Source: Candidatus Lindowbacteria bacterium RIFCSPLOWO2_12_FULL_62_27 (GTDB taxonomy: Bacteria; Lindowbacteria; 2-12-FULL-62-27). From it: a DNA stretch of 64,000 bases. This document shows, in pieces, positions 26,621 through 35,793 of the stretch (position 1 is its first letter; every line of letters begins with the position of its first letter). A program made the position numbers and the translations under genes. The notes below the pieces were generated by a model. The model saw nothing but the letters and a program-made list of their open reading frames with translations, was not told the origin of the DNA and made no database searches. The stretch covers positions 150,975 through 214,974 of the forward strand of contig MFPR01000017.1 in NCBI GenBank assembly GCA_001784175.1. Reading direction: 5' to 3'.

Positions 26621-27130
26621 ATGAGCGCTGAGAAGGTTGCGTTTTTCATATTGTCCGGCCTGACGCTCGGCGGCGGGCTGGCGATCCTGTTTTCCGTGCG
26701 GCTCATGCGCGCGGTCGTGTATCTGCTCGTGTCGCTCTTCGGCGTGGCCGGCTTGTACATCCTGCTGAACGCGGAGTTTCTGGCGGCGCTGCAGGTGTTG
26801 ATCTACATCGGCGGAATCACCATCCTCATGGTGTTCGGCCTGATGCTCACCGGGCCGGGCCAGTTCGTGAACCCGGCCGAGAGCCGTTTGAAGGCCGTCG
26901 CCGCGGGCGTGTCGAGCCTGACGACCGCGATCGTGCTGCTCTTGATCGTCAAGAAGACGAAGTGGCCTGCGGGGACGCAGGCGCTTGCCGGTGACACCAC
27001 GGCCGAGATCGGCCGGCTTCTTCTGACCGACCACGTCTTCGCCTTCGAGATCGCCTCCGTGCTGCTTTTGGTGGTCCTGGTCGGCGTCGCGCTCTTTGTG
27101 CGTCTGGCCAGGGACGGCGGCAAACCATGA
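26621..27130 (+). CDS. nuoJ: NADH-quinone oxidoreductase subunit J
   Basis: The 169-residue protein has five hydrophobic helices, including SLFGVAGLYILLNAEFLAALQVLIYIGGITILMVFG (conserved glutamate in NAEF). It forms part of the membrane arm's flexible central helix. It starts one base after the nuoI stop and overlaps nuoK by four bases. Confidence 0.93.
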   Translation: MSAEKVAFFILSGLTLGGGLAILFSVRLMRAVVYLLVSLFGVAGLYILLNAEFLAALQVLIYIGGITILMVFGLMLTGPGQFVNPAESRLKAVAAGVSSLTTAIVLLLIVKKTKWPAGTQALAGDTTAEIGRLLLTDHVFAFEIASVLLLVVLVGVALFVRLARDGGKP

Positions 27131-27429
27131 TCACGCTTCAGGAGTATCTCTCGGTGGGCGCGCTGCTCTTTACGGTGGGGCTTCTGATTGTCCTGTTCCG
27201 GCAGAACGCGATTTCGATTCTGATGGGGATTGAACTCATGCTGAACGCGGCCAACATCAACTTCGTCGCGTTCTCAAACGCGCTCGGCGGGTTGACCGGC
27301 CAGGTGCTTGCGATTTTCGTGGTCGTGGCGGCGGCGGCGGAAGCGGCGGTGGCGATCGCGATCATCGTGCTTCTGTATCAAAACCTGGGCACCGTCGACG
27401 TCGAAAAGGCGAGGAACCTGAATGGCTGA
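27127..27429 (+). CDS. nuoK: NADH-quinone oxidoreductase subunit K
   Basis: The 100-residue protein has three membrane helices with the conserved glutamates in LMGIELMLNAANINF and VAAAAEAAVAIAIIV, which line the proton path of the NuoK/MrpC family. It overlaps both neighbours, nuoJ by 4 bp and nuoL by 8 bp. Confidence 0.94.
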   Translation: MITLQEYLSVGALLFTVGLLIVLFRQNAISILMGIELMLNAANINFVAFSNALGGLTGQVLAIFVVVAAAAEAAVAIAIIVLLYQNLGTVDVEKARNLNG

Positions 27430-29299
27430 GCTGTACGGGCCGTTGGGCCTGTCGTGCCTTTTGCACGGGATATTCTTTCCATATTTTATCGCCTTCGGCG
27501 TCATCATCCTGTTTTTGCGCCGCTGGGAGAAGGCGGCGATGGCCGTGTCGATCCTGGCGTCGTCGACGGTTCTCGCGTCCACCCTGATGCTTTTTGCGCG
27601 CCACCAGGGTCTGGCCGCCGGCCATGAGGGGGTTCTGCCGGCGGCGACCTACACACTGAGCTGGCTGTCCACGGACTCGGCGGCGTTTCAGTTCGGGTAC
27701 ATTCTGGATCCGCTGTCGGTGTTGATGCTGATCGTCGTCGAAGTGGTGAGTTTTCTGGTGCAGGTTTATTCGATCGGCTACATGCACGGCGACCCGGGCC
27801 GCGCGCGGTTTTACGCGTATCTGTCGCTGTTCTCCGGCTCGATGACGGGCCTGGTCGTGTCGCCGAATCTTCTGCAGACCTACATTTTCTGGGAGCTGGT
27901 GGGGCTGTGTTCGTACTTGTTGATCGGTTTCTGGTGGCACAAGCCGGAGGCGGCGGCCGCCGCGAAGAAGGCCTTCGTGATGACGCGGTTCGGGGATTTG
28001 GGGCTGTTCATCGGGCTGCTCATGCTGCTCCACGCGAAGGGCAACGCGGCGTTCACCGATTTCGGAACGCTGGGACTGCCGGCCGGTCTCGCCACGTGCA
28101 TTTCGCTCCTGATTTTTTGCGGCGTGATCGGCAAAAGTTCGCAGTTCCCCCTGCACGTGTGGCTGCCGGACGCGATGGAGGGGCCGACGCCGGTGTCGGC
28201 CCTGATCCACGCGGCGACGATGGTGGTCGCCGGCGTGTATCTTCTGTCGCGCTCGGCGCCGCTGTTTCTGGCGTCCGAAACGGCGATGCTCGTGGTGCTC
28301 TCCTTCGGCGTCGTCACCGCCTTTGTGGCCGCGACCATGGCGTGCGTCCAGCGGGACATCAAGAAAGTGTGGGCCTACTCGACCGTGTCGCAGCTCGGAT
28401 ACATGGTGCTGGCCTTCGGCGCAGGCAGTTCGCAGGCGAGCATGTTTCATCTGTTCACGCACGCTTTTTACAAGGCGCTGCTTTTTCTGGGCGCCGGCAG
28501 TTTCATCCATCACGCCGGCTCCAACGATCTCTTCGAGATCGCGCGCAAGGGCGGGCGCGGCATGCGGATCACGTTCTGGACGACGGTGATCGGCGCGCTG
28601 GCGCTGGCGGGCCTGCCGCCGTTTTCTGGATTTTTCAGCAAGGACGCGATCCTGGTGGCGGTGAAGGAGAATTGCCATCCGCTGTGGTACATCAGCGTGA
28701 TGTTTGTCGGGTTTCTGACCGCGTATTATTCGTTCCGGGTCGTGTTCATCCTTTTTCGAAAACAGGAGGCTGGTCCCGGAGTCGCGCACGGGCACGGCGG
28801 CCACGACTCGCCGTTGGTCATGACCGGCCCCTTGATGGTGCTTGCGCTGGCGACGATCTGCGTGGGCGCCTGGGAGGGGGGCTTCGGCCATTATCTGTCA
28901 GGCGCGCCGCATGGCGCTCTGCATTGGGACGTCGCGATCCCGGCGACGTTTCTTGCGCTGCTTGGCATAGTTCTGGCCGGCGCGTCGTTCGGCTCAGGCG
29001 GGCGGGAGGAGGGCGTATTGGACCGGCTGCCGGTCATGGAGATACCGCGGCGGAAATACTATCTGGATGATTTCTATTACTGGGTCACGCAGAAAATCGT
29101 GCTCGGATTTTCCTTCCTCTGCGCCTACGTCGACCGGCACTTCGTGGACGGCGCGGTGAACGGCGTGGCCGACACCGTGCGCTGGATGGGCAGCCAGTGG
29201 TCGAAGATGCAGACCGGTCAGGTGCAGCAGTACCTGAACGTGTTGATCCTGATTTTTTCCATATTGGGCTTCGGCGTGTATCTGACGGTGAAATTCTGA
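27422..29299 (+). CDS. nuoL: NADH-quinone oxidoreductase subunit L
   Basis: The 625-residue antiporter-like subunit has YILDPLSVLMLIVVEVVSFLVQVYS, WELVGLCSYLLIGFWW, FPLHVWLPDAMEGPTPVSALIHAATMV, the pumping Lys in the VWAYSTVSQLGYM region, and the C-terminal lateral-helix region. It is the distal proton pump. Its TGA overlaps the nuoM ATG. Confidence 0.95.
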   Translation: MAELYGPLGLSCLLHGIFFPYFIAFGVIILFLRRWEKAAMAVSILASSTVLASTLMLFARHQGLAAGHEGVLPAATYTLSWLSTDSAAFQFGYILDPLSVLMLIVVEVVSFLVQVYSIGYMHGDPGRARFYAYLSLFSGSMTGLVVSPNLLQTYIFWELVGLCSYLLIGFWWHKPEAAAAAKKAFVMTRFGDLGLFIGLLMLLHAKGNAAFTDFGTLGLPAGLATCISLLIFCGVIGKSSQFPLHVWLPDAMEGPTPVSALIHAATMVVAGVYLLSRSAPLFLASETAMLVVLSFGVVTAFVAATMACVQRDIKKVWAYSTVSQLGYMVLAFGAGSSQASMFHLFTHAFYKALLFLGAGSFIHHAGSNDLFEIARKGGRGMRITFWTTVIGALALAGLPPFSGFFSKDAILVAVKENCHPLWYISVMFVGFLTAYYSFRVVFILFRKQEAGPGVAHGHGGHDSPLVMTGPLMVLALATICVGAWEGGFGHYLSGAPHGALHWDVAIPATFLALLGIVLAGASFGSGGREEGVLDRLPVMEIPRRKYYLDDFYYWVTQKIVLGFSFLCAYVDRHFVDGAVNGVADTVRWMGSQWSKMQTGQVQQYLNVLILIFSILGFGVYLTVKF

Positions 29300-30780
29300 T
29301 GGAGCACGGATTCGGCATTCTGACGTCGATGTGGGTGACGCCGATGATCGGCGTCCTCATTTTGATTTTCCTGCCATCGCGGTACGAGACCGGCGTGCGC
29401 CTGGTGTCGCTGCTCGCGGCCGCGATCACGCTTGTGTCGTCGATTTACCTGTACATTCAATTTGACCCGCGCGGCGGATTTCAGTTCGAGGAGAACATGC
29501 TCTGGATCGACTATTTCGGCGTCCGCTATCACCACGGGGCCGATGGCCTGTCAGTGCCGTTGCTCCTCCTGACGTCGATCGTCATTTTCTGCGGGATTCT
29601 GTCATCGTGGGACGGGATCAAGCACCGGGTAAAGGAATTTCACATTCTCATGCTGCTGCTCGTGTCCGGCGTGTTCGGCGTATTCATCTCTCTGGACGCC
29701 GTGTTCTTTTTCATTTTCTACGAGATCGCCGTTCTGCCGATGTATCTGCTGATCATTGTGTGGGGCTCCACGCGCAAGGAGTATTCCGGGATGAAACTGA
29801 CGCTGTATCTTCTGTTCGGGTCGGTCTTCGTGCTCATCGGTCTGATCGCGGTCTACGTCCACACGGGCATGAAGACGACGGACCTGCTCGAGTTCAAGGC
29901 GCTTCTTGCGGCGAACCCGCCTTCGGACCTTTTTGTGCGCACGATTTTTCCTATGATGTTCCTGGGATTCGGGATGCTGGCCGCGATCTGGCCCTTCCAC
30001 ACGTGGTCCCCGGACGGCCACGTCGCCGCGCCGACGGCGGCGTCGATGCTGCATGCCGGGGTCCTCATGAAACTCGGCGCGTTCGGCATCCTGCGTGTCG
30101 CCGTGTATCTTTTGCCGGAGGGTCTTCGATACTGGGCCGACATGATCGTGGCGCTGTCGCTGGTGAACATCATCTACGGCGCGTTCGTGGCGATGCACCA
30201 GACGGACCTCAAGTTCGTGATCGGATACTCGTCGGTGTCCCACATGGGGATCGTGATGTTCGGGATCGGGATGCTGAACTACGAAGGATTCGCCGGCGCG
30301 GCCTTCCAGATGTTCGCGCACGGCGTGATGACCGCGCTCTTTTTTGCCTGCGTCGGCGCGATCTACGACCGCGCGCACACGCGGCAGATTCACGCTTTCG
30401 GCGGGATCTACCGGCGGATGCCGATCGTCTGCGGCGCCTTTCTGTGCGGGGGCCTGGCGGGTCTGGGCCTGCCGGGCTTTGCGGGATTCGTCGCGGAGTT
30501 TCTGGTGTTCTGGGGCGCGTTCAAGGCGCATCCGGTGATCGCGTCGATCGCGGTGGTGGGCTTGGTGTTGACGGCGTTTTACGTGTTGCGCGTATTTCAG
30601 CGCGCGTTTTTCGGCGAGCCGAATCCGAAATGGGATGGTCTGACGGACTCGTCGGCGATTCAAAACACCGCCTACGCGATCCTGATCGGCACGATGCTGG
30701 TCTTCGGAATCTGGCCGCGCCTGTTTTTGGACATCGCGCAGGCTGACCTGAACCTGCTTCTTTCCGAGGTGCTCCGCTGA
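29299..30780 (+). CDS. nuoM: NADH-quinone oxidoreductase subunit M
   Basis: The 493-residue antiporter-like subunit has FYEIAVLPMYLLIIVWG, WPFHTWSPDGHVAAPTAASMLHAGV and LKFVIGYSSVSHMGIVMFG. The start ATG at 29299 overlaps the nuoL stop by one base; the longer frame upstream is only read-through of nuoL. It is the second large proton pump of the complex. Confidence 0.95.
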   Translation: MEHGFGILTSMWVTPMIGVLILIFLPSRYETGVRLVSLLAAAITLVSSIYLYIQFDPRGGFQFEENMLWIDYFGVRYHHGADGLSVPLLLLTSIVIFCGILSSWDGIKHRVKEFHILMLLLVSGVFGVFISLDAVFFFIFYEIAVLPMYLLIIVWGSTRKEYSGMKLTLYLLFGSVFVLIGLIAVYVHTGMKTTDLLEFKALLAANPPSDLFVRTIFPMMFLGFGMLAAIWPFHTWSPDGHVAAPTAASMLHAGVLMKLGAFGILRVAVYLLPEGLRYWADMIVALSLVNIIYGAFVAMHQTDLKFVIGYSSVSHMGIVMFGIGMLNYEGFAGAAFQMFAHGVMTALFFACVGAIYDRAHTRQIHAFGGIYRRMPIVCGAFLCGGLAGLGLPGFAGFVAEFLVFWGAFKAHPVIASIAVVGLVLTAFYVLRVFQRAFFGEPNPKWDGLTDSSAIQNTAYAILIGTMLVFGIWPRLFLDIAQADLNLLLSEVLR

Positions 30781-30794
30781 TCTCGTGGTCGCGC

Positions 30795-32237
30795 GTGATC
30801 GACGTCGCGCCGGAGGCGTACGTTCTGGGCCTGGCGGTCTTCTGGCTGATCGTGTCGGTGGTGCGGCCCGGCCGGGATTGCACGTGGCTGGCGATCGTTC
30901 TGGGTCTGGTCGGGATCTGGATCACGTGGGAGTCGTCGTTTCGATTCGGCGTCATGTCGCCGCAGATCCGTTTCTATCAGGCGTATCGCGTGGACCTCTT
31001 CTCGCAGGGATTCAAGCTGCTTCTCATGATCGGCTACGTCCTCATTCTGAACCTCCACAAGAGCGACCGGTCGCTCGTGAAGCGCTCGCAGGCCGAGTAT
31101 CAGTTTCTGCTGGCGGCCGCGCTTTTCGGGATGATGATGCTGACGAGCGTCTACGACCTGTTGGTGTTGTATCTGGCGATGGAGACGACGTCGTACAGTT
31201 TGTACGTGCTGTGCGTTCTGCGGCGGCGGGTGACTGAATCGACGGAGGCGGGCCTGAAATATGTGCTGATCGGCGCGGTGTCCTCGGCCGTCATGCTGTT
31301 CGGCATCAGTTATCTCTACGGCCTGACCGGCACGACCTCCATCCCCGGCGTCATGTCGAGGTCGGCGGACCTGGTGAACACGCCGGGCTTTGTCCTCGGG
31401 ATGTTTCTTCTGTTCTCCGGTCTCTTTTTCAAACTCGCGGCCTTTCCGTTCCATTTCTGGGCCCCGGACGTGTACGAAGGGACCAGCAACCAGGTGGCGG
31501 CGTACTTGGGGACGGTGTCGAAAGTCGCCGCGACCGCGTTCATTTTGCGCGTGGTGTCGATGATGCCGAAGGCCGCCGAGGTGATGAACGTCGCGCTGTA
31601 CGTGGTGGCGATTGCGTCGATGACCTACGGCAATTTCGTCGCGATCCGTCAGACGGACATGAAGCGGATGCTGGCCTATTCGGGCATCGGCCACATCGGC
31701 TACCTCATGGTCGGGGTCCTGGCGGCGATCAACATGGGCGAGTCCGGCTACACCGCGACGATCTACTACACGGGCATGTACATGATCATGAACTTCGCCG
31801 CGTTCATGGTGGTCCACGCCTGCGTCGACGAGTCGGGCCGCGCCCTCATCCGGAACTTCAACGACCTGTACCGCCGCTCGCCGCTTCTGTGCGCGACGCT
31901 GGTGGTCTCGATGTTCACGCTGGGCGGCATTCCGCCGATGGCGGGATTTTTCGGCAAGCTCTATCTCTTCATGACCGCTTTTAAGGGCGGATTCGTGTGG
32001 CTGGTGGTGGTGGGGCTCTTGAACAGTTTCGTTTCCCTTTATTATTATCTGCGCGTCTGCAAGGCCGCGTTCATGGATCCGCCGGCGGCGCCGATGCCGG
32101 AGATCCGGCTGGAGCCGCGCCGGGCGGCGCTGTGCATCATTCTGATCGCCTACATGGTCCTGTTCGGTTTCTTCTCCAACGCGGTCGACAACTACGCCGC
32201 GCTGGCCCGCTCTCTCTTGGGACCCATCGGCGTTTAA
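30795..32237 (+). CDS. nuoN: NADH-quinone oxidoreductase subunit N
   Basis: The 480-residue protein has FKLAAFPFHFWAPDVYEGTSN, DMKRMLAYSGIGHIGYLMVG and about fourteen membrane helices, as expected for NuoN. The GTG at 30795 is used; only non-standard codons extend it toward the nuoM stop at 30780. It is the last gene of the operon. A perfect GC hairpin follows. Confidence 0.94.
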   Translation: MIDVAPEAYVLGLAVFWLIVSVVRPGRDCTWLAIVLGLVGIWITWESSFRFGVMSPQIRFYQAYRVDLFSQGFKLLLMIGYVLILNLHKSDRSLVKRSQAEYQFLLAAALFGMMMLTSVYDLLVLYLAMETTSYSLYVLCVLRRRVTESTEAGLKYVLIGAVSSAVMLFGISYLYGLTGTTSIPGVMSRSADLVNTPGFVLGMFLLFSGLFFKLAAFPFHFWAPDVYEGTSNQVAAYLGTVSKVAATAFILRVVSMMPKAAEVMNVALYVVAIASMTYGNFVAIRQTDMKRMLAYSGIGHIGYLMVGVLAAINMGESGYTATIYYTGMYMIMNFAAFMVVHACVDESGRALIRNFNDLYRRSPLLCATLVVSMFTLGGIPPMAGFFGKLYLFMTAFKGGFVWLVVVGLLNSFVSLYYYLRVCKAAFMDPPAAPMPEIRLEPRRAALCIILIAYMVLFGFFSNAVDNYAALARSLLGPIGV

Positions 32238-32250
32238 TTTTCCTTTGTGG

Positions 32251-32270
32251 CGCCCGCCGCTCGGCGGGCG
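32251..32270 (+). terminator. Hairpin between nuoN and terC
   Basis: CGCCCGCC (32251-32258) and GGCGGGCG (32263-32270) form a perfect eight-base stem with a four-base loop, 13 bp after the nuoN stop. No T-run follows, so it may attenuate, or protect the nuo message, rather than fully terminate. Confidence 0.45.
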
Positions 32271-32297
32271 ATCAAGTGCGATTCGGGGGGACGTCGC

Positions 32298-33035
32298 ATG
32301 GACTGGATAACGGATCCGCAGGCTTGGATCGGCCTGGTCACACTCACGGCGCTCGAAGTGGTCCTCGGCATCGACAACATCATTTTCATCTCGATTTTGT
32401 CGTCGAAACTGCCGGAACACCGGCAACCGCGCGCGCGAAAGGTGGGCCTGGCGATGGCGATGCTGACGCGGATCGGGCTTTTGCTGTCGCTGACGTGGAT
32501 GTCGCGCCTGACGGCGCCGCTGTTCGGCGTGTTCGGCCATCCTTTCTCGGGGCGGGACATGATTTTGATTCTGGGCGGGATTTTCCTGCTGGCGAAAAGC
32601 ACGCATGAGATTCATCAGAAGCTGGAGGGCGAGGAGGGCGTGGCGTCGGCGCGGGTGGCACCGGCGTTTTGGGCCGTGATTGTCCAGATCATGCTTCTGG
32701 ACATCGTGTTTTCGCTCGACTCGGTGATCACGGCCGTCGGGATGATCAATCAGATCCCGATCATGGTCGCGGCGATTGTGATCTCCGTCGGATTCATGAT
32801 GTTTTTCGCGGACCCGATCAACGTGTTCGTGAACCGGCATCCGACGGTGAAGATGCTCGCGCTGAGTTTTCTGCTCATGATCGGGCTTCTCTTGGTCGCT
32901 GACGGGTTCGGGCATCACATTCCGAAGGGCTACGTGTATTTTGCGATGGCGTTTTCGGTCTTCGTCGAAATGCTGAACCTCCGGCTGAGAAGGGCCGTGT
33001 CGCCGGTGAAACTCCGCGACGCTTACACGCCCTAG
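32298..33035 (+). CDS. TerC family integral membrane protein
   Basis: The 245-residue protein has about seven helices and the TerC pattern: ALEVVLGIDNIIFISIL near the N-terminus and MLLDIVFSLDSVITAVGM in the second half, with the paired acidic residues (GIDN, SLDS) expected to bind metal in the membrane. TerC relatives export manganese or assist metalation of exported proteins. The ATG at 32298 follows a GGGGGGAC ribosome-binding site; the upstream extension overlaps the hairpin. Confidence 0.9.
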   Translation: MDWITDPQAWIGLVTLTALEVVLGIDNIIFISILSSKLPEHRQPRARKVGLAMAMLTRIGLLLSLTWMSRLTAPLFGVFGHPFSGRDMILILGGIFLLAKSTHEIHQKLEGEEGVASARVAPAFWAVIVQIMLLDIVFSLDSVITAVGMINQIPIMVAAIVISVGFMMFFADPINVFVNRHPTVKMLALSFLLMIGLLLVADGFGHHIPKGYVYFAMAFSVFVEMLNLRLRRAVSPVKLRDAYTP

Positions 33036-33047
33036 CACCGCCGCCTG

Positions 33048-34181
33048 ATGCCGACCGTGTCCTGGCGCGCGTCGCCGCTCCTTGTGGTTGCGGGATTCGC
33101 GCTGTCGGGGGTTCTGACGGGGGCGCTTTTGCAGACGGACGTGATCGCGTATGAGCGGACCTTCGGGCTGAACCACGCGCAGGTATCGTTCTGGCTGAGT
33201 TTTTTTTCGCTGCTCACGGCCATCGGCGGCACCGCCGCTTCCTGCGTGTCCGACCGGTTGGGCGCGGGCCGGATTTATCGCGGAAGCCTGCTCCTGTCGG
33301 GGCTGGGACTTCTCGCGTTTTCCCGGGGCACCGAGCCTTGGATACTCGCCGGCGTTGTCACCGGGGGCCTCGGAATGGGCGGGCTGGTGGTGGGAAATAT
33401 TCTTGTATCTCAAGGCGAGAGCGCCGCGCCGAACCGGGCGCTGAACCGGCTGCACGCGGCGCACAGTCTCGCGCGCCTGGCGGGCGTTCTTCTGTCGATG
33501 GCGGTTCTGGCCATGTCCTGGCAGACGAGCTATGCGGTGCTGGGCGCCGTTTTTTGTTGCCTTGCGGCGCTGTACTGCGCTCCGGGGTTCCAGACGGCGG
33601 CGCCCGTTTCGCCCAACAGTCCGGCCGGCGGCGGTATTTCGAAATTGCCGCTCTCGTCGATCGCTCTTGGATTTTTCGTGTACATGACGGCCGAAATGAT
33701 TTTGATCACGTGGCTTCCGGCCTACCTCGAACGCGACCGGCAGTGGGGGAGCCTCGCGTCCAAGTCTGCTTATGGCGTGTTTCTCGCGGGCATGATTGCC
33801 GGCCGCATGATGTGCGCGGGCCGCTGGCCGGAAGAGCTGACGTCGTCGTCGTGTGCGGTGCTGGCGGCGGCGCACGCGGCGGCCATCGCCCTGTTTATTT
33901 TTTTGCCGAACCCGGCGGCGGCCCACGTTGCGCTGGCGGTGGCGGGTTTCTGTGAAGGCCCCGGCTGGCCGTCGCTGTATGCCTACGCGATCCGCCGATC
34001 GAGAGGCGCGGAGGGTAAGGTCACCGGCGTGATTTATGTCGCCGTCTGTTCGGGCATCCTCGTGTCGACCGCCGGGAGCGGCGTTCTGGCGCAACGCGCG
34101 GGGTTGGAGAGTGTCTTCTACGTCGTCGGCGTTGCCCACGCGGCGTTCAGCCTCATTTTTCTGAATCTGCTCAGGCGGTGA
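33048..34181 (+). CDS. Major facilitator superfamily transporter
   Basis: The 377-residue protein has about twelve hydrophobic helices in two halves, with DRLGAGRIYRGSLLLSG as the loop 2-3 motif A equivalent. Acidic residues are sparse in the membrane. The substrate cannot be predicted. It overlaps the following gene by four bases (GTGA), suggesting coexpression. Confidence 0.8.
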   Translation: MPTVSWRASPLLVVAGFALSGVLTGALLQTDVIAYERTFGLNHAQVSFWLSFFSLLTAIGGTAASCVSDRLGAGRIYRGSLLLSGLGLLAFSRGTEPWILAGVVTGGLGMGGLVVGNILVSQGESAAPNRALNRLHAAHSLARLAGVLLSMAVLAMSWQTSYAVLGAVFCCLAALYCAPGFQTAAPVSPNSPAGGGISKLPLSSIALGFFVYMTAEMILITWLPAYLERDRQWGSLASKSAYGVFLAGMIAGRMMCAGRWPEELTSSSCAVLAAAHAAAIALFIFLPNPAAAHVALAVAGFCEGPGWPSLYAYAIRRSRGAEGKVTGVIYVAVCSGILVSTAGSGVLAQRAGLESVFYVVGVAHAAFSLIFLNLLRR

Positions 34182-35752
34182 GCGGCGTGGTTGGTGACCG
34201 TGTGGTGATCACGCGGTGGTTCATCCGCTGTCTGGGTCTCGTCCATCTGTTCAATTTCGGCTCGCTGGCCGAGCAGGTCCGGCGCTGTCTCGGGAGTGAC
34301 GGGCTTTCGCCGGTAAATGATTACATACAGGGCCTGTGGGGCAACACGAGCCTGACCTATTTCGAGCGGATCGTGGAGTGTCCGAGCCTGTTCTTGTGGT
34401 TTCCGGGCGACGCCGCGCTGATCGGATGCGCCTGGGCCGGTGTGGTCCTTGCGCTCATGACGATTGCGGGACTCTTCAGCCGATGGTGTTTCATCCTCAT
34501 GTTCATTCTGTATGGCAGCGTCATGGAAGTCGGCGGTGTACTGTACAGTTTCCAGTGGGACCTGCTCATTCTGGAGACGACGTTCCTTGCGATCCTCCCG
34601 CCATCGAGCGGCGTGCTGTTTCGGAAGTGGACGCGCGGCGCGGACGCGCTGGTGACGTGGCTGATGCTGTGGCTCGTGTTCCGGCTCTACATCGAGTCCG
34701 GCGTGGCCAAGCTTTTCTGGGGCCCGGACACGTGGGCGACGCTCGACGCGATGCGGCGCTACTACGAAACGGCGCCGATCCCGACCTGGATCGGCTGGCA
34801 TGCGCATGCGCTGCCGGCCGGATGGCACCAGTTCGAGACGGGCGCGACGCTGGTGGTGGAGCTGCTGTTTCCGGCGCTGATCTTCGCGGGCGCGTGGCCC
34901 CGGCGGATCGGGTTTGTGGTTTTCACCGGATTTCAGATCGGGATTATCCTGACCGCCAATTACGGGATTTTCAATTACAATTCGATCTGCCTCCACCTTT
35001 TCCTGCTCGACGATCACGATCTTGCCGCGATCGCCCGGCGGCTGCCGGTCATGCGCCGGCGCTTCGCCGAGTGGACGCCCGGCCCGCCGGCACGGCCGCG
35101 CGGGTGGATGGCTCCGATCGCGGCGGTGGTGATCGCGTGCACGATCATCGAGTTTCTGATGCTGGCGGGCGGCCGGGCGATTCACGAGACCGAGGTGGCG
35201 AAGATCGAGCGCTACGTTCGCGCGACGCACATCGCGAGCAAATACCATCTCTTCGGGCCGATCGACCCGACGCGATACGAAATGGTTTTCGAAGGAAGTC
35301 CCGATCACCAGACCTGGTTTGAGTACGAATTCCCGTACAAGGCCGGGAGCCTGCGCCGGCCGCCTCCGTTTGTGGCGCCGCACCATCCGCGCGTGGATTT
35401 CCGGATGTGGTTCGAGCGATATCCGCTCCGGTGGAACAACCTGACGATCCCGTATCCGGACGCGTCGGCGGCGCCCGCCGCGCTGCCGTCCTATGTCAAC
35501 AAGCTCGCCGTCCAGTTGCTGGAATCGCCGCACCTGGCGCTGCGGCATTTTGTATCCGACCCGCTGAAGGGCGCGAAGCCGGTCGAGGTACGAATCACAT
35601 TTTACCATTACCGTATGACGCGCCGAGGTTCGCCGCCGGCGGCGGGCGGCCAGTACTGGGAGCGGGAGAAGGTCGGAACGCTCTACGTCGATCCCAAGCT
35701 CGGCCGGGACGGTCGGTCCGGTGCCGTGCCGCAGCGCACGACGGGGCCGTAA
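34178..35752 (+). CDS. Lipase maturation factor family membrane protein
   Basis: The 524-residue protein has an N-terminal multi-helix domain with YSFQWDLLILETTFLAILPPSS, RLYIESGVAKLFWGPDTW and an LFLLDDHD turn, matching the LMF1/LMF2 family found in animals and many bacteria. The C-terminal globular part (PYKAGSLRRPPPFVAPHHPRVDF) is also typical. Animal LMF1 is required for folding of secreted lipases; the bacterial role is unproven. It starts at GTG 34178, coupled to the MFS gene. Confidence 0.85.
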   Translation: MSGVVGDRVVITRWFIRCLGLVHLFNFGSLAEQVRRCLGSDGLSPVNDYIQGLWGNTSLTYFERIVECPSLFLWFPGDAALIGCAWAGVVLALMTIAGLFSRWCFILMFILYGSVMEVGGVLYSFQWDLLILETTFLAILPPSSGVLFRKWTRGADALVTWLMLWLVFRLYIESGVAKLFWGPDTWATLDAMRRYYETAPIPTWIGWHAHALPAGWHQFETGATLVVELLFPALIFAGAWPRRIGFVVFTGFQIGIILTANYGIFNYNSICLHLFLLDDHDLAAIARRLPVMRRRFAEWTPGPPARPRGWMAPIAAVVIACTIIEFLMLAGGRAIHETEVAKIERYVRATHIASKYHLFGPIDPTRYEMVFEGSPDHQTWFEYEFPYKAGSLRRPPPFVAPHHPRVDFRMWFERYPLRWNNLTIPYPDASAAPAALPSYVNKLAVQLLESPHLALRHFVSDPLKGAKPVEVRITFYHYRMTRRGSPPAAGGQYWEREKVGTLYVDPKLGRDGRSGAVPQRTTGP

Positions 35753-35793
35753 GTCAAAAAGTCAAGACCGGCACTTTTCTCCTTCGGACGATC

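Noticed and set aside
30672..34139. A 1155-codon minus-strand open frame opposite nuoN, terC and the MFS gene
   Set aside because: It is an antisense shadow caused by high GC and third-position bias; the translation is Arg/His/Gln-rich without any domain, while the plus strand has clear genes throughout.
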